Shown: positions 53,036 to 64,000, counted from the stretch's first letter. The stretch is DNA of 64,000 nt from Liolophura sinensis (GCF_032854445.1 NC_088298.1:8851504-8915503); one strand, 5' to 3'. A program made the numbers and translations. Notes: generated by a model from the letters alone, not told the origin.

Positions 53036-54364
53036 ATGGAGCCGTCGAGCTTATCAGAGCAGATGTCGGCTGATCAACAAAGCTTCACACCTCTGACCGG
53101 TGTGGATGTGTTTATCAATCTGTCGATTACAGGTGACTATTCTATTGTAGATAAGTTTCGTCCATCCCCTGCTTCTCCTGTGTTTTCCACTCCCTGTCCA
53201 CAGCCTACACAACCTATTATCAGCAACATTTCAAATTGCATCAAAGTGAACATTACTGAGTTTGGTGGTTTCGGTCATGAGAATGCAGAGAAATTTCTTC
53301 AAGAATTTCATTCTTTTGCCACTCTTAATTCATTAACAGATGAAGGTCGACAAATTGCTGCCTTTCACCTGCATCTCCAAGGTCCCGCCCTGATATGGTT
53401 CAATTCTTTACCATCGTCGTCATATGACTGAAAAATTGTTGAGCACGACGTTAAACCCCAATCACTCATTCACTCACTCCATTCTTTACCAAGCGAAGAT
53501 AAACTATTGTGGTCCACCTTAGAACGATTGTTTCGTCTCCGCTACACACATGGTTATACTCAGAGTAATCCACAGCTACTAGTTGAAGCTGAACTGTTTC
53601 ACTATTTGACATTAAAACCACATCAGTCTTTAGATGAATATCGCGGCATAATTCTTGAAAAGGGACTAAAATTGCAAAAACCTGACAGAGACTTATTGGT
53701 GAAGTTTACTGAGGGCCTCCCATCTCAACTGGCTTTCTTTGTTCGAGCCAGTAATCCTTCTACACATTTTAAGGCTCTCACCACAGCAAAGATGGGAGAA
53801 GCGTACAGTTATCGGGCACAAACACTTGTTGGATACGCTGGGATACCAAATGCACCATCACCCCAGCAATCAGATGTCTCCACGCCCGTTTCAAGCTTCC
53901 ACCCTAATAAAGAGCTAAAAATGGTTATTGCCGCCAACAATTCGGCAATTACCACTATCCAGCAGCAATTGTCAAGTCGTTCAACAAAGCTTGAAAATAA
54001 GGTTTCACAAGCACCGACAGTCCTTCCCCCACTGTTACCGTATCCCCCCCAAACACCAGTATGCCAACAGAAGCCAGACATAGAGTGCTACAATTGTCAC
54101 TGTCGCCTTGATGTTCGCCGACAGTGTAACTGGACGGGTCGCGGACAACCAGGCCCAGCTGTCATATGTCAAATCTGTAAACAATTCGCCCACACAGCAG
54201 ACTGTTGTCGGCTTGTTTCACTGCAACACCCTGGTAGCCCCATCACACAATCAGCCGGTCAGGGAAACTACCAGAGCCCGGGGGACACATCGTGCATTCC
54301 CCTGGGGAGGACAACAGCGCGATGTAGGAGGAGGAGCCCCTGCCCGAGCGTTCACCAGCAGTGA
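53036..54364 (+). pseudogene. gag-like gene split by a short SINE
   Basis: The first part begins at an ATG near 53036 and stops in the inserted SINE. The second part resumes in the same frame at about 53492. Near the end is the zinc-knuckle CQICKQFAHTADCC (C-x2-C-x4-H-x4-C), preceded by a second Cys-rich stretch. The gene ends with TGA at 54362-54364, where the pol frame is already open in the -1 register. Confidence 0.8.
53414..53480 (+). mobile_element. Short SINE (ACTCACTC tail) inserted in gag, with target duplication
   Basis: 67 bases, including gagcacgacgttaaacccca and the catt/cactcactc tail. Flanked by attctttacca (53403-53413 and 53481-53491). Element plus duplication adds 78 bases, a multiple of three, but it introduces TGA in frame. 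Confidence 0.9.
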
Positions 54365-55077
54365 AGACAATTGACTGCACTGACACAGAAACAGACTCCG
54401 ACTCTAGCAGCAGTGACACGGATAATGATAGTTATACTAAACCACACGAGCAGTTTGTGTATGTGCCTGTACATATTGGTAATTTACAGATATCTGCTTT
54501 ACTTGATTCGGGTAGTTCAATCAATCTCATGTCGGAAGAATATTACAATTTATTGCCAGCATATTTGAAGTCAAGTATTACTGCTTTGTCTTTTTCAAAC
54601 ATTTTGTTAGCAAATGATCATCATGTTGATGTTCTTGGCACAGCTAAAGTCAAAGTCAAACTGCCAGTAAGTCATGGCAGAATCACTGTTCACATGTTAC
54701 GGCAGACGTCGCAGCCTTTGATATTGGGAACTACATTCCTTAGGCATCAAGATCTCGGTTTAGATTTCAGTCAGTCCAAATATAAGTGGACAAAAACAAA
54801 AGTGCGTTGTAGGAAATCTGTCACTTTTCCACCGCGTACTGAAACAATAATAACGGCTTCTGTTCCGAGCACATTTTGTATGGGCTTACAGGGAATTTGT
54901 ACTCAGGATAACCATGTATTGAAAGTCAACATTTTAGTTTCCAAGGCTGTGGTTGTTGTTGCAAGGTTCCATACTGTACCTGTAAAAGTGTGTAATCCTA
55001 CTGCAGAATCAATTGTTCTTCCTAGACGTACCGTATTGGCAGAGTTTACTTTGCTTGACTCTGACTACAAAGTTTAA
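54361..55077 (+). pseudogene. Retrotransposon aspartic protease region
   Basis: Contains ALLDSGSSINLMS, the D-S/T-G catalytic motif of retropepsins, and a later LILGTTFL motif. The open frame overlaps the end of gag in another register. It ends with a stop at 55075-55077, which separates it from the RT part. Confidence 0.8.
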
Positions 55078-55139
55078 CCAGTAAGTAGTACATGTTTTAA
55101 CAGGTCTGATGTTGTAAACTTGTTTGGACAAATTCTAAT

Positions 55140-55940
55140 TTGTTAAATGAAGATCGTGAGCAGCTTCAGAAAGTATTGTATGATAATAAGGATGTTTTTG
55201 TTACCAGTGATAATCCCGGTTTAGGGTTAACACATGTGGTAGAACACAATATTGTTTTGAAACCGGGCGCCAAGCCAAAATATCAAAGGCCATATCGGTT
55301 GTCACCTGATAAAAGGGAAGTGTTGAGGCATCAGTTGGATGAAGTATTGGCACAGGGTGTGATTGCTCCAGTAAATGAAACTGAGGACTTGCCTATCACC
55401 AGCCCGATTGTCCTTGTGACTAAACGAAATCCAGAACAAGGTCTTTTTCTTGGATCTAACAAGCTGCTTTATCCATATACCGTTTTTGTTGTGATTTCCG
55501 TCACTTGAACAGTCAAACATTGGATTTTCGATACGCCATACCAGATTTACAGGAATTAACTGGGGCCGTGTCTACAAAAACGCCAAACTTTATCAAATTG
55601 ATCTAAGTTCTGGGTTTTTCCAGATGGGAATTAATCCTGAATCGTCCAAGTACGCTACATTTAATACGTGTTTTGGAACTTATAAGTTCACACGTCTTCC
55701 AATGGGCCTCCGTATGTCACCCTATACCTTCCAGCTTCTCATGGACAAGATCCTTCATGGTCTGAAAAATGTCAGAAATATTTCAGGAACACCTTGCTGA
55801 CTTAAACCGGGGTTTTTGGTCGTTTACGTAACGCTGGCCTCAAGCTTGGACCTAGAAAGTGTTCCTTTGCTCAGTCCTCTGCTATATTTCTGGGACACGA
55901 AATATCAGCTGATGGTATTCGCCCTCCCCCTGACAGAATA
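55140..55940 (+). pseudogene. Reverse transcriptase, frameshifted and lacking the YxDD box
   Basis: N-terminal RT motifs (YQRPYRLSPDKREVLRHQL, VIAPVNETEDLP) are followed by frameshifts. LPMGLRMSPYTFQ appears in another frame near 55700, then HEISADGIRPPP near 55890. Between them the segment that should carry the YxDD catalytic pair is absent, so this RT cannot be active. Confidence 0.82.
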
Positions 55941-56500
55941 AAGGCAGTGCAAGACTTTCCGAAACCTGCATCTGTGCATGAGCTTCGTAAAGCCATGGGA
56001 CTGCTTAATTGGTTCAGACAGTTTATACCCAACTTTGCTGCTACTGCCTTTCCGTTGAATAATTTGTTGAAAAAGAATGTGCCGTTTGTGTGGACACGTG
56101 AACATTCACAAGCGTTTGCGGTATTAAAACGAGCTCTTGTGAGTTCTGACGCATTGGCGTTTCCCAGATATGATTTACCCTTTTTTCTGACTGTGGATAC
56201 TTCAGGTCGTGGAATTGGATACATGCTGTATAAACGCTATCCAGATAACGAAACTGTTCATGTTATAGGGTTTGGCTCAAAGGCTTTGACGCGATTGCAG
56301 CGCTCATATGGACGGACGAAACTTGAACTTCGCGGCATGGTTACTACATGGCATCAATTACTGATTGCGCTTCATATTTGCGAGGCCGCCAGTTTGTGCT
56401 AGAATGTGATCACCAGGCTTTGAAACCTCTGTTTCAGAAGAAATTTCGCAGCGCCATCTACGAACGCTGGATGACAATTCTTCAACAGTTCAATTTCAGG
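55941..56500 (+). pseudogene. RT connection and RNase H region
   Basis: LRKAMGLLNWFRQFIPNFA and the FVWTREHSQAFAVLKRAL stretch mark the end of RT; LTVDTSGRGIGYML and KLELRG are RNase-H-like. The frame is broken near 56400 and resumes with LECDHQALKPLF. Confidence 0.8.
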
Positions 56501-56949
56501 ATTGATTACACGCCATCCATGCAGATGCACGTGCCTGACGCTCTGTCGCACTGTCACCCGAACGCCGAATTTGGATCCGCGGGACCCAGTCCTGATGAAG
56601 AGGTCCTGTATTTTCCATATGTACCAAAGAAGATTTCTCACCCGATTCTTATGACGGAAGGAGGTCAACTACAGGATTTAACTGAGTGGGATGACACCTC
56701 AGTGGATGAAAACTTGCCACCCGTTACATTACAACCCGAGATTGTAGCAAACTGTTCATCTCAACCACAGAAACAATGTGTAAATTGCTCGCATGTGTAT
56801 GGTGCCGACACTGAAGCCGGAATTCCCATAGTAACAGTGCGAGAAGTTCATGACCAGAATTTACACCAACCAGAGCGTACAGACGTCACCAGCTTGCTCT
56901 TTTTCTAAGAGACAGATTTTAGCATTGAAAGCATAGCTAAAATGTAAGC

Positions 56950-58643
56950 TGTGGATAACAGCATAAGCCCTATGTTGAACTGTTTGCAATCTGGACTGTT
57001 TCCAGATTCCCAGAAAGAATCGCATCGGATTATTTTGGAATCGTCTAATTTTATTGTTGTGCAGAATGTTTTGTTTCATTCCAGGATTGCCAAATCGAAA
57101 AGGGCTATGGACTTGAAACATTATCAGCTTGTTTTGCCCAAAATTGTGATCAACACTATGTCAAAACTCTTTCATGATTCTCCATTCGCTGGGCATGGTG
57201 GTGTAAACGACACACTTGACAAAATTAGAGCACATTTTTATTTTAGAAATATGTCTCAGATTGTTTGGGATTAGCGGAGGAAAATGACACGTGCCCATAC
57301 CAAATCTAGAATCACGGCGTATCCAACGCCAGGTGCTCCGTTCGAAGTTTGGCACCTGGACTTATTCGGACTGCTACCTCTCACCTCTCAAGGTTATCGT
57401 TATGTGTTCACGGCGACTGACATGTTCAGTCGGTATCTATACACAGCTCCACTGGCGAACAAGGACGCTTGCACACTGACAACTGCGCTGTTTCGCCTGC
57501 TTACCACCTTTGGGACTTGTAGAGCCCTTATCTCGGATCCTGGATCTGAGTTTACAGCAGAGATCACAAAAAGTGTTTGTAAATTGCTTGAGGTTTCCTT
57601 TGCAGTTTACCCCAGCATACATGCACCATTGCCTTGGCGCATGTGAGAGGGGGCCTCCGTGGCTCAGCCGGTTAGCGCGCTAGCGCAGCGTAATGACGCA
57701 GGAGTTTCTCACCAATGCAGTTGCTGTGAGTTCAGGTCCAGCTCATGCTGGCTTCCTCTCCAGCTGTATGTGGGAAGGTTTTCCAGCAACCTGCAGATGG
57801 TTGTGGGTTTCCCCGGGCTCTGCCCGGTTTTCTTCCCACCATAATGCTGGCCGCCGTCGTATAAGTGAAATATTTTTGAGTACGGCGTAAAACACGTATC
57901 AAATAAATAAATAAATAAATAAAAATGGCGCATGTGAGCGAACACACTGAACGTTAGCCGAACGACTGACACCATCCCTAAGATCAACTACAACATGTGA
58001 TAAGCATTTGCCAGCCATTGTATTTGCAATCAACTCATCCGTAAGTTCTTACCATGGATATTCTCCCTTCGAGGTGATATATGCTCGACGCCCCACGTTT
58101 CCCCTGACTTCCTCACCAGATGCTGTTCTTCAGATGTCTCGTCCAGACGTTCAGCAGTATCTGGAGACGTTTGTTAACCAGTGGGATACTGTGCGCAGTG
58201 AAGTCAAAGAAGCTGCCGTTAAAACCCAGCAGAGCATGTTGAAAAAGGAGCGCAAACACATCAAACCGCTACGTGTCTCTAAAGGTAATTATGTGTATCT
58301 TCTGCATGAACCAACGGGTCATGGTCGTAAGTTACAGCCCAGATACAGTGGTCCGTACATCATTGAAGAAGTGACATCACCTCACACTGTTTTACTGCAT
58401 GACCCTGAGACAAAGAAACGTGTGAAAGGTTCTGTCCACATGGATAGACTGAAAGTCGCTTATGTGCGCGAACCGTGCCCTGAACCGTATTTTCCTATTA
58501 CGGTTACGACGAAACAACCTAACATTCATCAGCCTGTGAAGCCGACATCACCTTCCTCCTCTCTGGACGCCTCACCTGACAATAAAACTACAGAAGTTCT
58601 GACCCGCCCTAAACGCACTCGGCGAAAGCCAGTTCGCTATTGA
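56950..58643 (+). pseudogene. Integrase, interrupted by a full-length SINE
   Basis: The N-terminal part (SPFAGHGGVNDTLDKIRAHF) precedes a stop at 57272. The catalytic core follows (PFEVWHLDLFGLLPL, ALISDPGSEFTAEI), is cut by the SINE at 57648, and resumes with the Y-H-G-Y-S-P-F-E-V motif and a C-terminal SH3-like segment ending in a basic tail (RPKRTRRKPVRY). Confidence 0.83.
57648..57925 (+). mobile_element. Full-length type 1 SINE in the integrase, 13-bp target duplication
   Basis: The best reference copy in the window: tRNA-like head gcctccgtggctcagccggt, B box gagttcaggtccagctc, the conserved middle, and a long aaataaataaata tail. Flanked by tggcgcatgtgag (57635-57647 and 57926-57938). 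Confidence 0.95.
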
Positions 58644-59492
58644 GACACAAATCACGTTGATCCTCGTCACTTGTCAGATCTCTGATCTTCCAGTCGTGGA
58701 CATCAGACGATCAAAAGGGTGTTAGCGCAGCATAAAACTGCCAACCGTGTAGAGTAACTTGTGAAAATCAGGGGTGATCCTTCGCAAAATGCTTTTTGGG
58801 TGACGCCTGATCCCTTAGACTCTAAAGCTCGCTGGTCAATTCAATGTAGTCCACCCGCATGGGTACCGTAATGCCGATGTCTGTTATTTGAATATTATAT
58901 TATGACAGTAGTTGGTTTCAGTATTTTGTAGATTTTTGTTGTTGTATTTGCTGTTTTAATTCCTAATCTTACATAAGAATCAAGATTTTGCTTTCTGGAC
59001 GTCTGCATGTGTCATTTAACCGTAGTGTTGTACTAAAGCTGTTGCCTCCATTTGCCAAATGGAGAGTGCGCCAGAACTCCTATTCCCTATACTACTTCTG
59101 TTTTACTATTGAAAAACTCTCCAAAAGTATCTTATTGTCTTGTATCAGTATGGATGGATAGGCCAGAAAGGTTTTGTTCTCATGTCTTTTTGTGTGCGGT
59201 TGATGTTCCTTTGAGGCAATGCGGGTAACGAGTTATGCGCCAAATGTATTCAGTTTTCTGTATCTAACTTGCTGTAAACATCTCTGGGTCTCCGTGTGTT
59301 TTAGCTTACATTCGGATTTCACTTCATGTAAACATCTGTTATAAACATTTGCACATTGCACATGTACATTGTATTTCCATTTGTTGATTATTGTTGTACA
59401 ATTCACACCTTTATTTTCCTTGATTTTGATGAACCAGCTAGTCATGTGTAAAATTGTTTTCAATACAATTTTATTTTTGTGGGTGCATGTTA
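58644..59492 (+). other. Retrotransposon 3' non-coding region
   Basis: No coding signal. T-rich stretches run up to the right LTR. No clear polypurine tract was recognised next to the LTR. Confidence 0.5.
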
Positions 59493-59748
59493 TGTTACAG
59501 GTTGTTTATGACTAGCTTGTTCACTGTACGCTTGATCATAATTTGTCTGTTCTTTACACATTTGTGTGTCTTTATACTTCCTATCACTTAAATCACGTGT
59601 CTTGATTGACAGAGCTCTCTGATCCGTGAAGGTAGATATAGAAGATCGGATTGTGCAAGGTTTGTGAGAAGAAATGGTAATGCTTTGTGAATCTGTTGGA
59701 AATACAAGTTTAAAACTGTACATGCGTCTTTGTGTACGCAAGTATGCA
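59493..59748 (+). repeat. Right LTR
   Basis: Starts TGTTACAG and ends agtatgca (TG...CA form). It lacks a 7-base and a 4-base stretch present in the left LTR. A-rich sequence follows. Confidence 0.88.
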
Positions 59749-59841
59749 AAAAATTAAAAAAAAAAAAACACGAAAGATGACCTAAAATTTGCTCAACGAC
59801 TAATAATACATGTCCTGATTCTGAGAGTTCTTGGGTTCGTT

Positions 59842-59886
<45 letters not shown>

Positions 59887-60857
59887 TAGTACTAGATTTG
59901 CTTAAAAACACTACAGATACTGTATTTATTTTTGCTTCAGGCTATGAAATGTTAGTTTGAACAATTAAATCAGGTCAAGGCAGGCATCGAAATTAAATCC
60001 ATTGCATATTTCTTTTTGAATTTTCATTTATTCAAAATTTATCGTTATCTGTATGTCATAACGGGGAGCCGTAACCGTGACATGGTTAGAAAACAATTTT
60101 AAATTACCCCAGTGAATCAATGTGTTCTAACTGTTGCGCTTGGGTATTGTATTGCTTGCGCCGCATACTCCTTACTCTTCGCTTTACACCAGTGCCACCA
60201 CTAGCACTTTTTGAACAGAAATCTTGAAAACCGCCGAGGTCACTCGGTTCATGGTGATGAGGCAGGAAGTGACTGTCAGAAAGAAAAAAAGAATCTGTCT
60301 AAACCTTCGTCTCTAATAATACTTCATACTCATGCATTCTCTGGGGAATGTGCACCATGGTTTTAACCAAAACACAAAACAGTATTACTGATGAATGCTG
60401 ATTAAATAGTTCCGCGGGTGAACACAAGTGATGAGGCTAATCTGAAACAAATGTGCGTCGCGCATGCTCCAAAGGTCAAGTGGCAGTGATGTCAAGTGAA
60501 AAGTAGGGAGTGACGCGTGCACTGTAAGGAGTGTGCCTACGCTCATTTGACACAGAAAGTGAAAGTAAGTAGGCAAGTGACTGAAAGTTAGTAGAAGGTT
60601 ACATCAAACTGACGGAAGAATTAGAAGAAATAACTTATGTGAATCGTTCAGGAGTGGGCAGTGTGTTGTTTCATGGCTAGAAGTTGTTACTGGGTGACAT
60701 ACGTACCGTGCCCACGAACACACACCATCGGCACGCAACCAAAGTAACAGAGAGGTACCCGACAGAACCGGTTCATTCTGTGGACGGCAAAGAGCTGAGA
60801 GACTTTCGACAGATGTTTTTATTTATTCTTGTTGTTTTGCTTTTCCAATTGATAACT
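59749..60857 (+). other. Intergenic region and presumed promoter/5' UTR of the TNFR-like gene
   Basis: A-rich sequence, a TA microsatellite and unassigned sequence. No TATA box, CpG cluster or other element could be assigned. An in-frame ATG at 60813 would add 15 mostly hydrophobic residues to the product. Confidence 0.45.
59850..59886. repeat. (TA)n microsatellite
   Basis: Perfect or nearly perfect TA run about 100 bases beyond the right LTR of the retrotransposon. Confidence 0.92.
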
Positions 60858-61053
60858 ATGAAGAATGCTTTACTGCAGATCTTCATCTTGTGGAGTTGTT
60901 TTCTGATTGCTGGAAGCTATCCTGTAAAGAGAGCAGTGATAAAATGTGTGGGTGGAAGAAAAACCTGTGATGGTGACTTGAAGGAACATTGCTGGGATAG
61001 GGATTATAATCATGCTGTGGAGGGATGTTTAAAGCCTATAATGTGTGAAAAAG
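60858..61053 (+). CDS. TNFR-like gene exon 1: signal peptide and first cysteines
   Basis: ATG at 60858 has A at -3. The in-frame ATG at 60813 has C at -3 and would place two hydrophobic stretches in tandem, so 60858 is preferred. After the signal peptide: KCVGGRKTCDGDLKEHCWD and CLKPIMCEK. Donor GTAAAT in phase 1. The 998-base intron shows no recognised element. Confidence 0.72.
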
Positions 61054-62363
61054 GTAAATTTATTTTTTTTTTAAAGGTCTATATATACCTGGGGCTACTT
61101 TCACGGAACTTCATAAATCAGTTTTTCGCAACTTTTCCCATAAATGACACTGCCTTATATGGCGCTCTGACCAACGTCTTTTATGAAAAGAACAAATTTA
61201 TCTCTTGCGCTTCTTAATATTACCAGATTTTTTGTAAAAAAAAAAAATATCCAGCTCACGTAAACATGGCTGGGTCCTATCAAATAATTCACCTCTGTAG
61301 GATGTTTGGTAAATGCAGGAAAAGAAACAGTTTCTAACCTCCTCCACCAGTCTAGTGGCATAAAACAGTACATGAAGTGAACATAAAATATGGCCTTTTT
61401 TAAATTACCCCTCGACCTAGGAGGTAAATATCAGATATTGTTGAAAATAGATCTCAATGTTTGATTTAATTGAACTGCCGAAGCAGGTTAATATTAGAAA
61501 TTGTTCAAAATATAACTCATTGTTGAATCTAATTTAACTATCCCTCGACCAAACTTGCTTTGGTCATTGCTTGAGGTACTTGTATTTTCGTAATACATAG
61601 ATTACCTCCCTTTTCCAGGTTGTACCTCCTTTGACAGTACATATATGTATATCTATCCTCTTTTTCATTTTGAAAGCATCTGGCACTATATAAATTATTT
61701 CTGTTTACTTTGTCAATTTCTCAATTTCTTGACTGATTCAGAAGTAGTTAACATTACAAGAAATTTCACAGGTGGATTAGTCACAGTTGATCACTGAGGT
61801 TGTTTAAATTCCATCACTGGTACTTTCTAAGTGCTAACAACATTGGGTAGTTGGACAAATACCTGCCGTCAGGGGCGGAGAATCCATGACAAGGGAAGTA
61901 ATCTGTGCTTTACGAAAACACAGAATTGCAGCACTCAGATTCTGTCTGTACAAATCTTTGTCTCCTGAATGCTTATAGCCAAAATTACCAAACATACATG
62001 ACATATATACTCCCCATTCAATTTCATTTGTATTGTTTTTGTTCTTATTAGGGACCTATTCATGGTATAAAGGTTCCCCTCCAGAAATTCAGCCAACCTG
62101 CCTTCCCTGTGAAGAGGGCATGTTTAACGATCTCGAGTGTTCCTCGGACAAACTCAGCTGTGTAGATGCTTGTTGGCCAATATATGAATGTTCGGACAAG
62201 GGCCTCATTCTTTATAGAAAGGGAAACCGCACGCATGATTCTGTGTGCAAGTGCAATCTTGAAAAAGGGTATCATGGTGGAAAAGCAAACTATACATGTC
62301 AGGTCAATAATTGTCACTGCCAACAAGGAAATTGTCCTTCTGGGAAACAGCTGAATGAAACAG
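60858..62363 (+). CDS. TNF-receptor-like cysteine-rich protein, first two exons, 3' end missing
   Basis: Two exons (60858-61053 and 62052-62363) join in phase 1 to about 169 residues. After a signal peptide (MKNALLQIFILWSCFLIAGS) come about 20 cysteines. The second exon has the TNFR-type cysteine-rich layout: CLPCEEGMFND, CVDACWPIYECSDKG, then YRKGNRTHDSVCKCN, close to the (R/T)-x-x-D-(T/S)-V-C-x-C signature of TNF receptor repeats. Known: TNFRSF ectodomains bind TNF ligands at the cell surface and signal through a cytoplasmic part. Here the transmembrane and cytoplasmic regions would lie beyond the right edge, so a secreted protein is also possible. Assignment to TNFRSF is inferred from pattern only. 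Confidence 0.7.
62052..62363 (+). CDS. TNFR-like gene exon 2: cysteine-rich repeats
   Basis: Phase 1-1, 312 bases, acceptor TTATTAG, donor GTAAGG. Begins GTYSWYKGSPPE and ends CPSGKQLNETG. Fourteen or more cysteines in C-x2-C and longer spacings. The intron after it runs past the window end and holds only repeats. Confidence 0.72.
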
Positions 62364-62508
62364 GTAAGGATTGAATGCAAAACTGTGTAATGCTGCACAG
62401 TTGTTGTCAGAATGTTGTGCTGTGTGGTAATCATGATATTCCTGAAACGGTATTGTAATAGTGTTATCATGAAAAAAAAATTGCTGTAATAATGTAATAG
62501 TGCAACAG

Positions 62509-62620
62509 TGAGTGAGTGAGTGAGCGAGTGAAAGTTTTAACGTTGCTTTCAACAGTATTTCAGTTTTATCGTGACAATAAAACGTCAAGTAGTCGATCTA
62601 CTACGGATAATTCATTTACT
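62509..62620 (-). mobile_element. Type 2 SINE fragment in intron of the TNFR-like gene
   Basis: Starts gtgagtgagtgagtgagcga and continues to cagtatttcagttttatcg, matching the beginning of the element at 13089. Confidence 0.65.
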
Positions 62621-62859
62621 ATTCAGTCAAAAAGGACACCAGAAGTCACATAACAAACACAGACCATGTAACACTATTACTGTAGTAATGTAATAGTGCA
62701 ACAGTACTGATGTAACAGTATTAATTGTAATGAAACAGTATTCCTCTAAAAGTATGGTGTTTCAGTATTACTGTATTAGTACTATATCATAACAGTGATA
62801 GTGTAACAGGGTTATAATTTAACAGTAGTACTGTAATAGTGTAACAGTGCAATACTGGT

Positions 62860-62985
62860 AGCCTGCGGATGGTGGTTGGTTTCCTTCAGGCTCCGTCCAG
62901 TTTCCTCCCACCATAATACTGACTCCTGTCACATTTTAGTGTAGGTGTAATATACCAATCAAATAAATAAAGAAAGAAATAAAGA
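62860..62985 (+). mobile_element. tRNA-derived SINE (type 1), 5'-truncated
   Basis: Starts at tgcggatggtggttggttt and ends with the caaataaataaag tail, inserted into the low-complexity gtaatagtgtaacagt region. Confidence 0.85.
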
Positions 62986-63009
62986 AATGAATGGCAAATC
63001 CACAACATC

Positions 63010-63345
63010 CATTCTGACAGACAACATCCATATGAAGAATGTCAACATAATTCAGCTAGATTCAGCATCCATTCACACAGATTTAGCATCCATTTGGATA
63101 CTGAGATTCAGCATCCATTCACACAGATTTAGCATGCATTTGGATACTGAGATTCAGCGTCCATTCACACAGATTCAGCATCCATTTGCACAGGTTTAGC
63201 ATCCATTTGGATACTGAGATTCAGCATCCATTCACACAGATTTAGTATCCATTTGCAGCATCCATTCACACAGATTTATTGTCCATTTGGATACCGAGAC
63301 TCAGCATCCATTCACACTGAGATTCAGAATCCATGCAGATGAAAT
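63010..63345. repeat. About 46-bp minisatellite
   Basis: Six or seven units of attcagcatccattcacaca followed by gatttagcatccatttggat and actgag. From 63345 to the right edge only the low-complexity repeat, one SINE and unassigned sequence are seen. Confidence 0.85.
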
Positions 63346-63584
63346 AAATTACTGTCATAGTACAATAAATAAATTACTATCATAGTACATGTATAATAAT
63401 ATAACAGTATTGCTGGGACAGTACCGTAATGTGAAATACTACAATAGTACTACGTGTATATTAATGATGTAACAGTAGTTCCTTATAGTAGTTTAACAGC
63501 ATAGTAACAGAATATTAATGTAACAGTAATAATAAAACACTGTAACACTATTAGTGTAATAATACCGTATCAGTGGAACAGGTA

Positions 63585-63730
63585 TATGGGAAGGTCTACC
63601 AGCAACCTGCGGATGATCATGGATTCTTCCCTGGGCTCTGCCCGGTTCCCTCCCACCATAATGCTAGCTGCCATTGCATAAGTGAAATATTCTTGAGTAT
63701 GGCGTAAAAGACCAATCAAATAAATAAATC
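63585..63730 (+). mobile_element. tRNA-derived SINE (type 1), 5'-truncated
   Basis: Starts at atatgggaaggtctaccagc and ends aatcaaataaataaatc. The sequence cagtggaacag occurs on both sides and may be its target duplication. Confidence 0.87.
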
Positions 63731-64000
63731 AGTGGAACAGCATTGCTATCACTGTATTTTAATGTAACACTATGAATGTAATAGTATGTGTGAATGCCTG
63801 CCAGAAACCTGTGGATTACGGTCATATATAGCATCAAGCTCGAGAAAAAAATTGTTTTTATAGGGTAGGAACTTTCTCTGCAAAGCAGAAGTTATTCACC
63901 CCGTAACTTAAAGGATCTTGGGGAAGTAACTCAAAAGCAAAGTTTATTGTTATGTGGAGAAAGAAATTATGTAGATGAATCTGTAATCAATATGTGTGGT

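Larger units (their letters stand above)
52543..59748 (+). mobile_element. Degraded Ty3/gypsy-type LTR retrotransposon
   Basis: About 7.2 kb between two terminal direct repeats of about 260 bp. Domain order on the plus strand is gag, protease, reverse transcriptase, RNase H, integrase, the Ty3/gypsy (Metaviridae) order. The coding region has stops, frameshifts, an RT deletion and two nested SINEs, so the copy is dead. The LTRs differ at a number of positions and by small indels, indicating an old insertion. No convincing flanking target duplication or tRNA primer-binding site was recognised. It lies between the two divergent host genes. Confidence 0.92.
62390..63560. repeat. Low-complexity gtaatagtgtaacagt repeat, interrupted
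   Basis: Scattered diverged units related to gtaatagtgtaacagtat at 62390-62850 and 63350-63560, continuing after 63730. The region is split by two SINEs and by a separate 46-bp array. Confidence 0.65.

Noticed and set aside
57648-57730. tRNA-like sequence with A and B boxes
   Set aside because: It is the head of a type 1 SINE, followed by the SINE body and tail. Many diverged copies exist, and no cloverleaf with intact stems was convincing.
52538-59753. Target-site duplication for the LTR element
   Set aside because: The five bases on each side (tgtta and aaaaa) do not match. The true boundaries may be slightly different, or the flank may be rearranged.

Overview
The window is animal nuclear DNA: genes are split into many short exons with GT-AG introns, the sequence between them is AT-rich, and it is full of tRNA-derived SINEs, small inverted-repeat elements, minisatellites and one LTR retrotransposon. 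The SINE types (a tRNA-headed SINE ending in an AAATAAATA tail, a second tRNA-headed SINE, and short elements ending in CATTCATT or ACTCACTC) are the kind I associate with molluscs and other lophotrochozoans. I cannot name the species. No rRNA, genuine tRNA gene, CRISPR array or bacterial-type operon was seen.

Main gene (minus strand, 51804 down to 758 and beyond the left edge). I assembled 40 consecutive coding exons by hand. They begin with a signal-peptide exon, and every exon-exon junction keeps the reading phase except for one single-base slip in exon 30. About 6.84 kb of coding sequence (about 2,280 residues) is present and the 3' end lies outside the window. Essentially the whole protein is a chain of short cysteine-rich modules of the type C-x-x-C-P-x-G-(Y/F)-(Y/F)-C-P alternating with P-C-P-x-G-T-(Y/F), the GCC2/GCC3 or ephrin-receptor-like family. 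It is predicted to be secreted or an extracellular receptor part. Twenty-nine of the 40 introns interrupt in phase 1, the usual mark of growth by module duplication.

Most striking structure. Three minisatellites in this gene (after exons 26, 29 and 40) are amplifications of the exon/intron boundary itself: each unit copies the last coding bases plus the 5' splice site, giving tandem rows of candidate donor sites. Three further arrays sit hard against other splice sites: a G-rich array after the exon 12 donor, a pyrimidine-rich array before exon 34, and a roughly 2.9-kb array of about 80 units of 37 bp before exon 19.

Middle right (52543-59748): a decayed Ty3/gypsy-type LTR retrotransposon with gag, protease, reverse transcriptase, RNase H and integrase remnants. 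It is broken by stops, frameshifts, loss of the RT catalytic box and two nested SINEs with clear target-site duplications. It lies about 0.7 kb upstream of the main gene's start, between the two host genes.

Right end (60858 to beyond 63.9 kb, plus strand): the first two recognised coding exons of a TNF-receptor-like cysteine-rich protein with a signal peptide. The gene runs off the right edge. The two host genes are divergent, separated by the retrotransposon. Nothing in the sequence shows that they work together.
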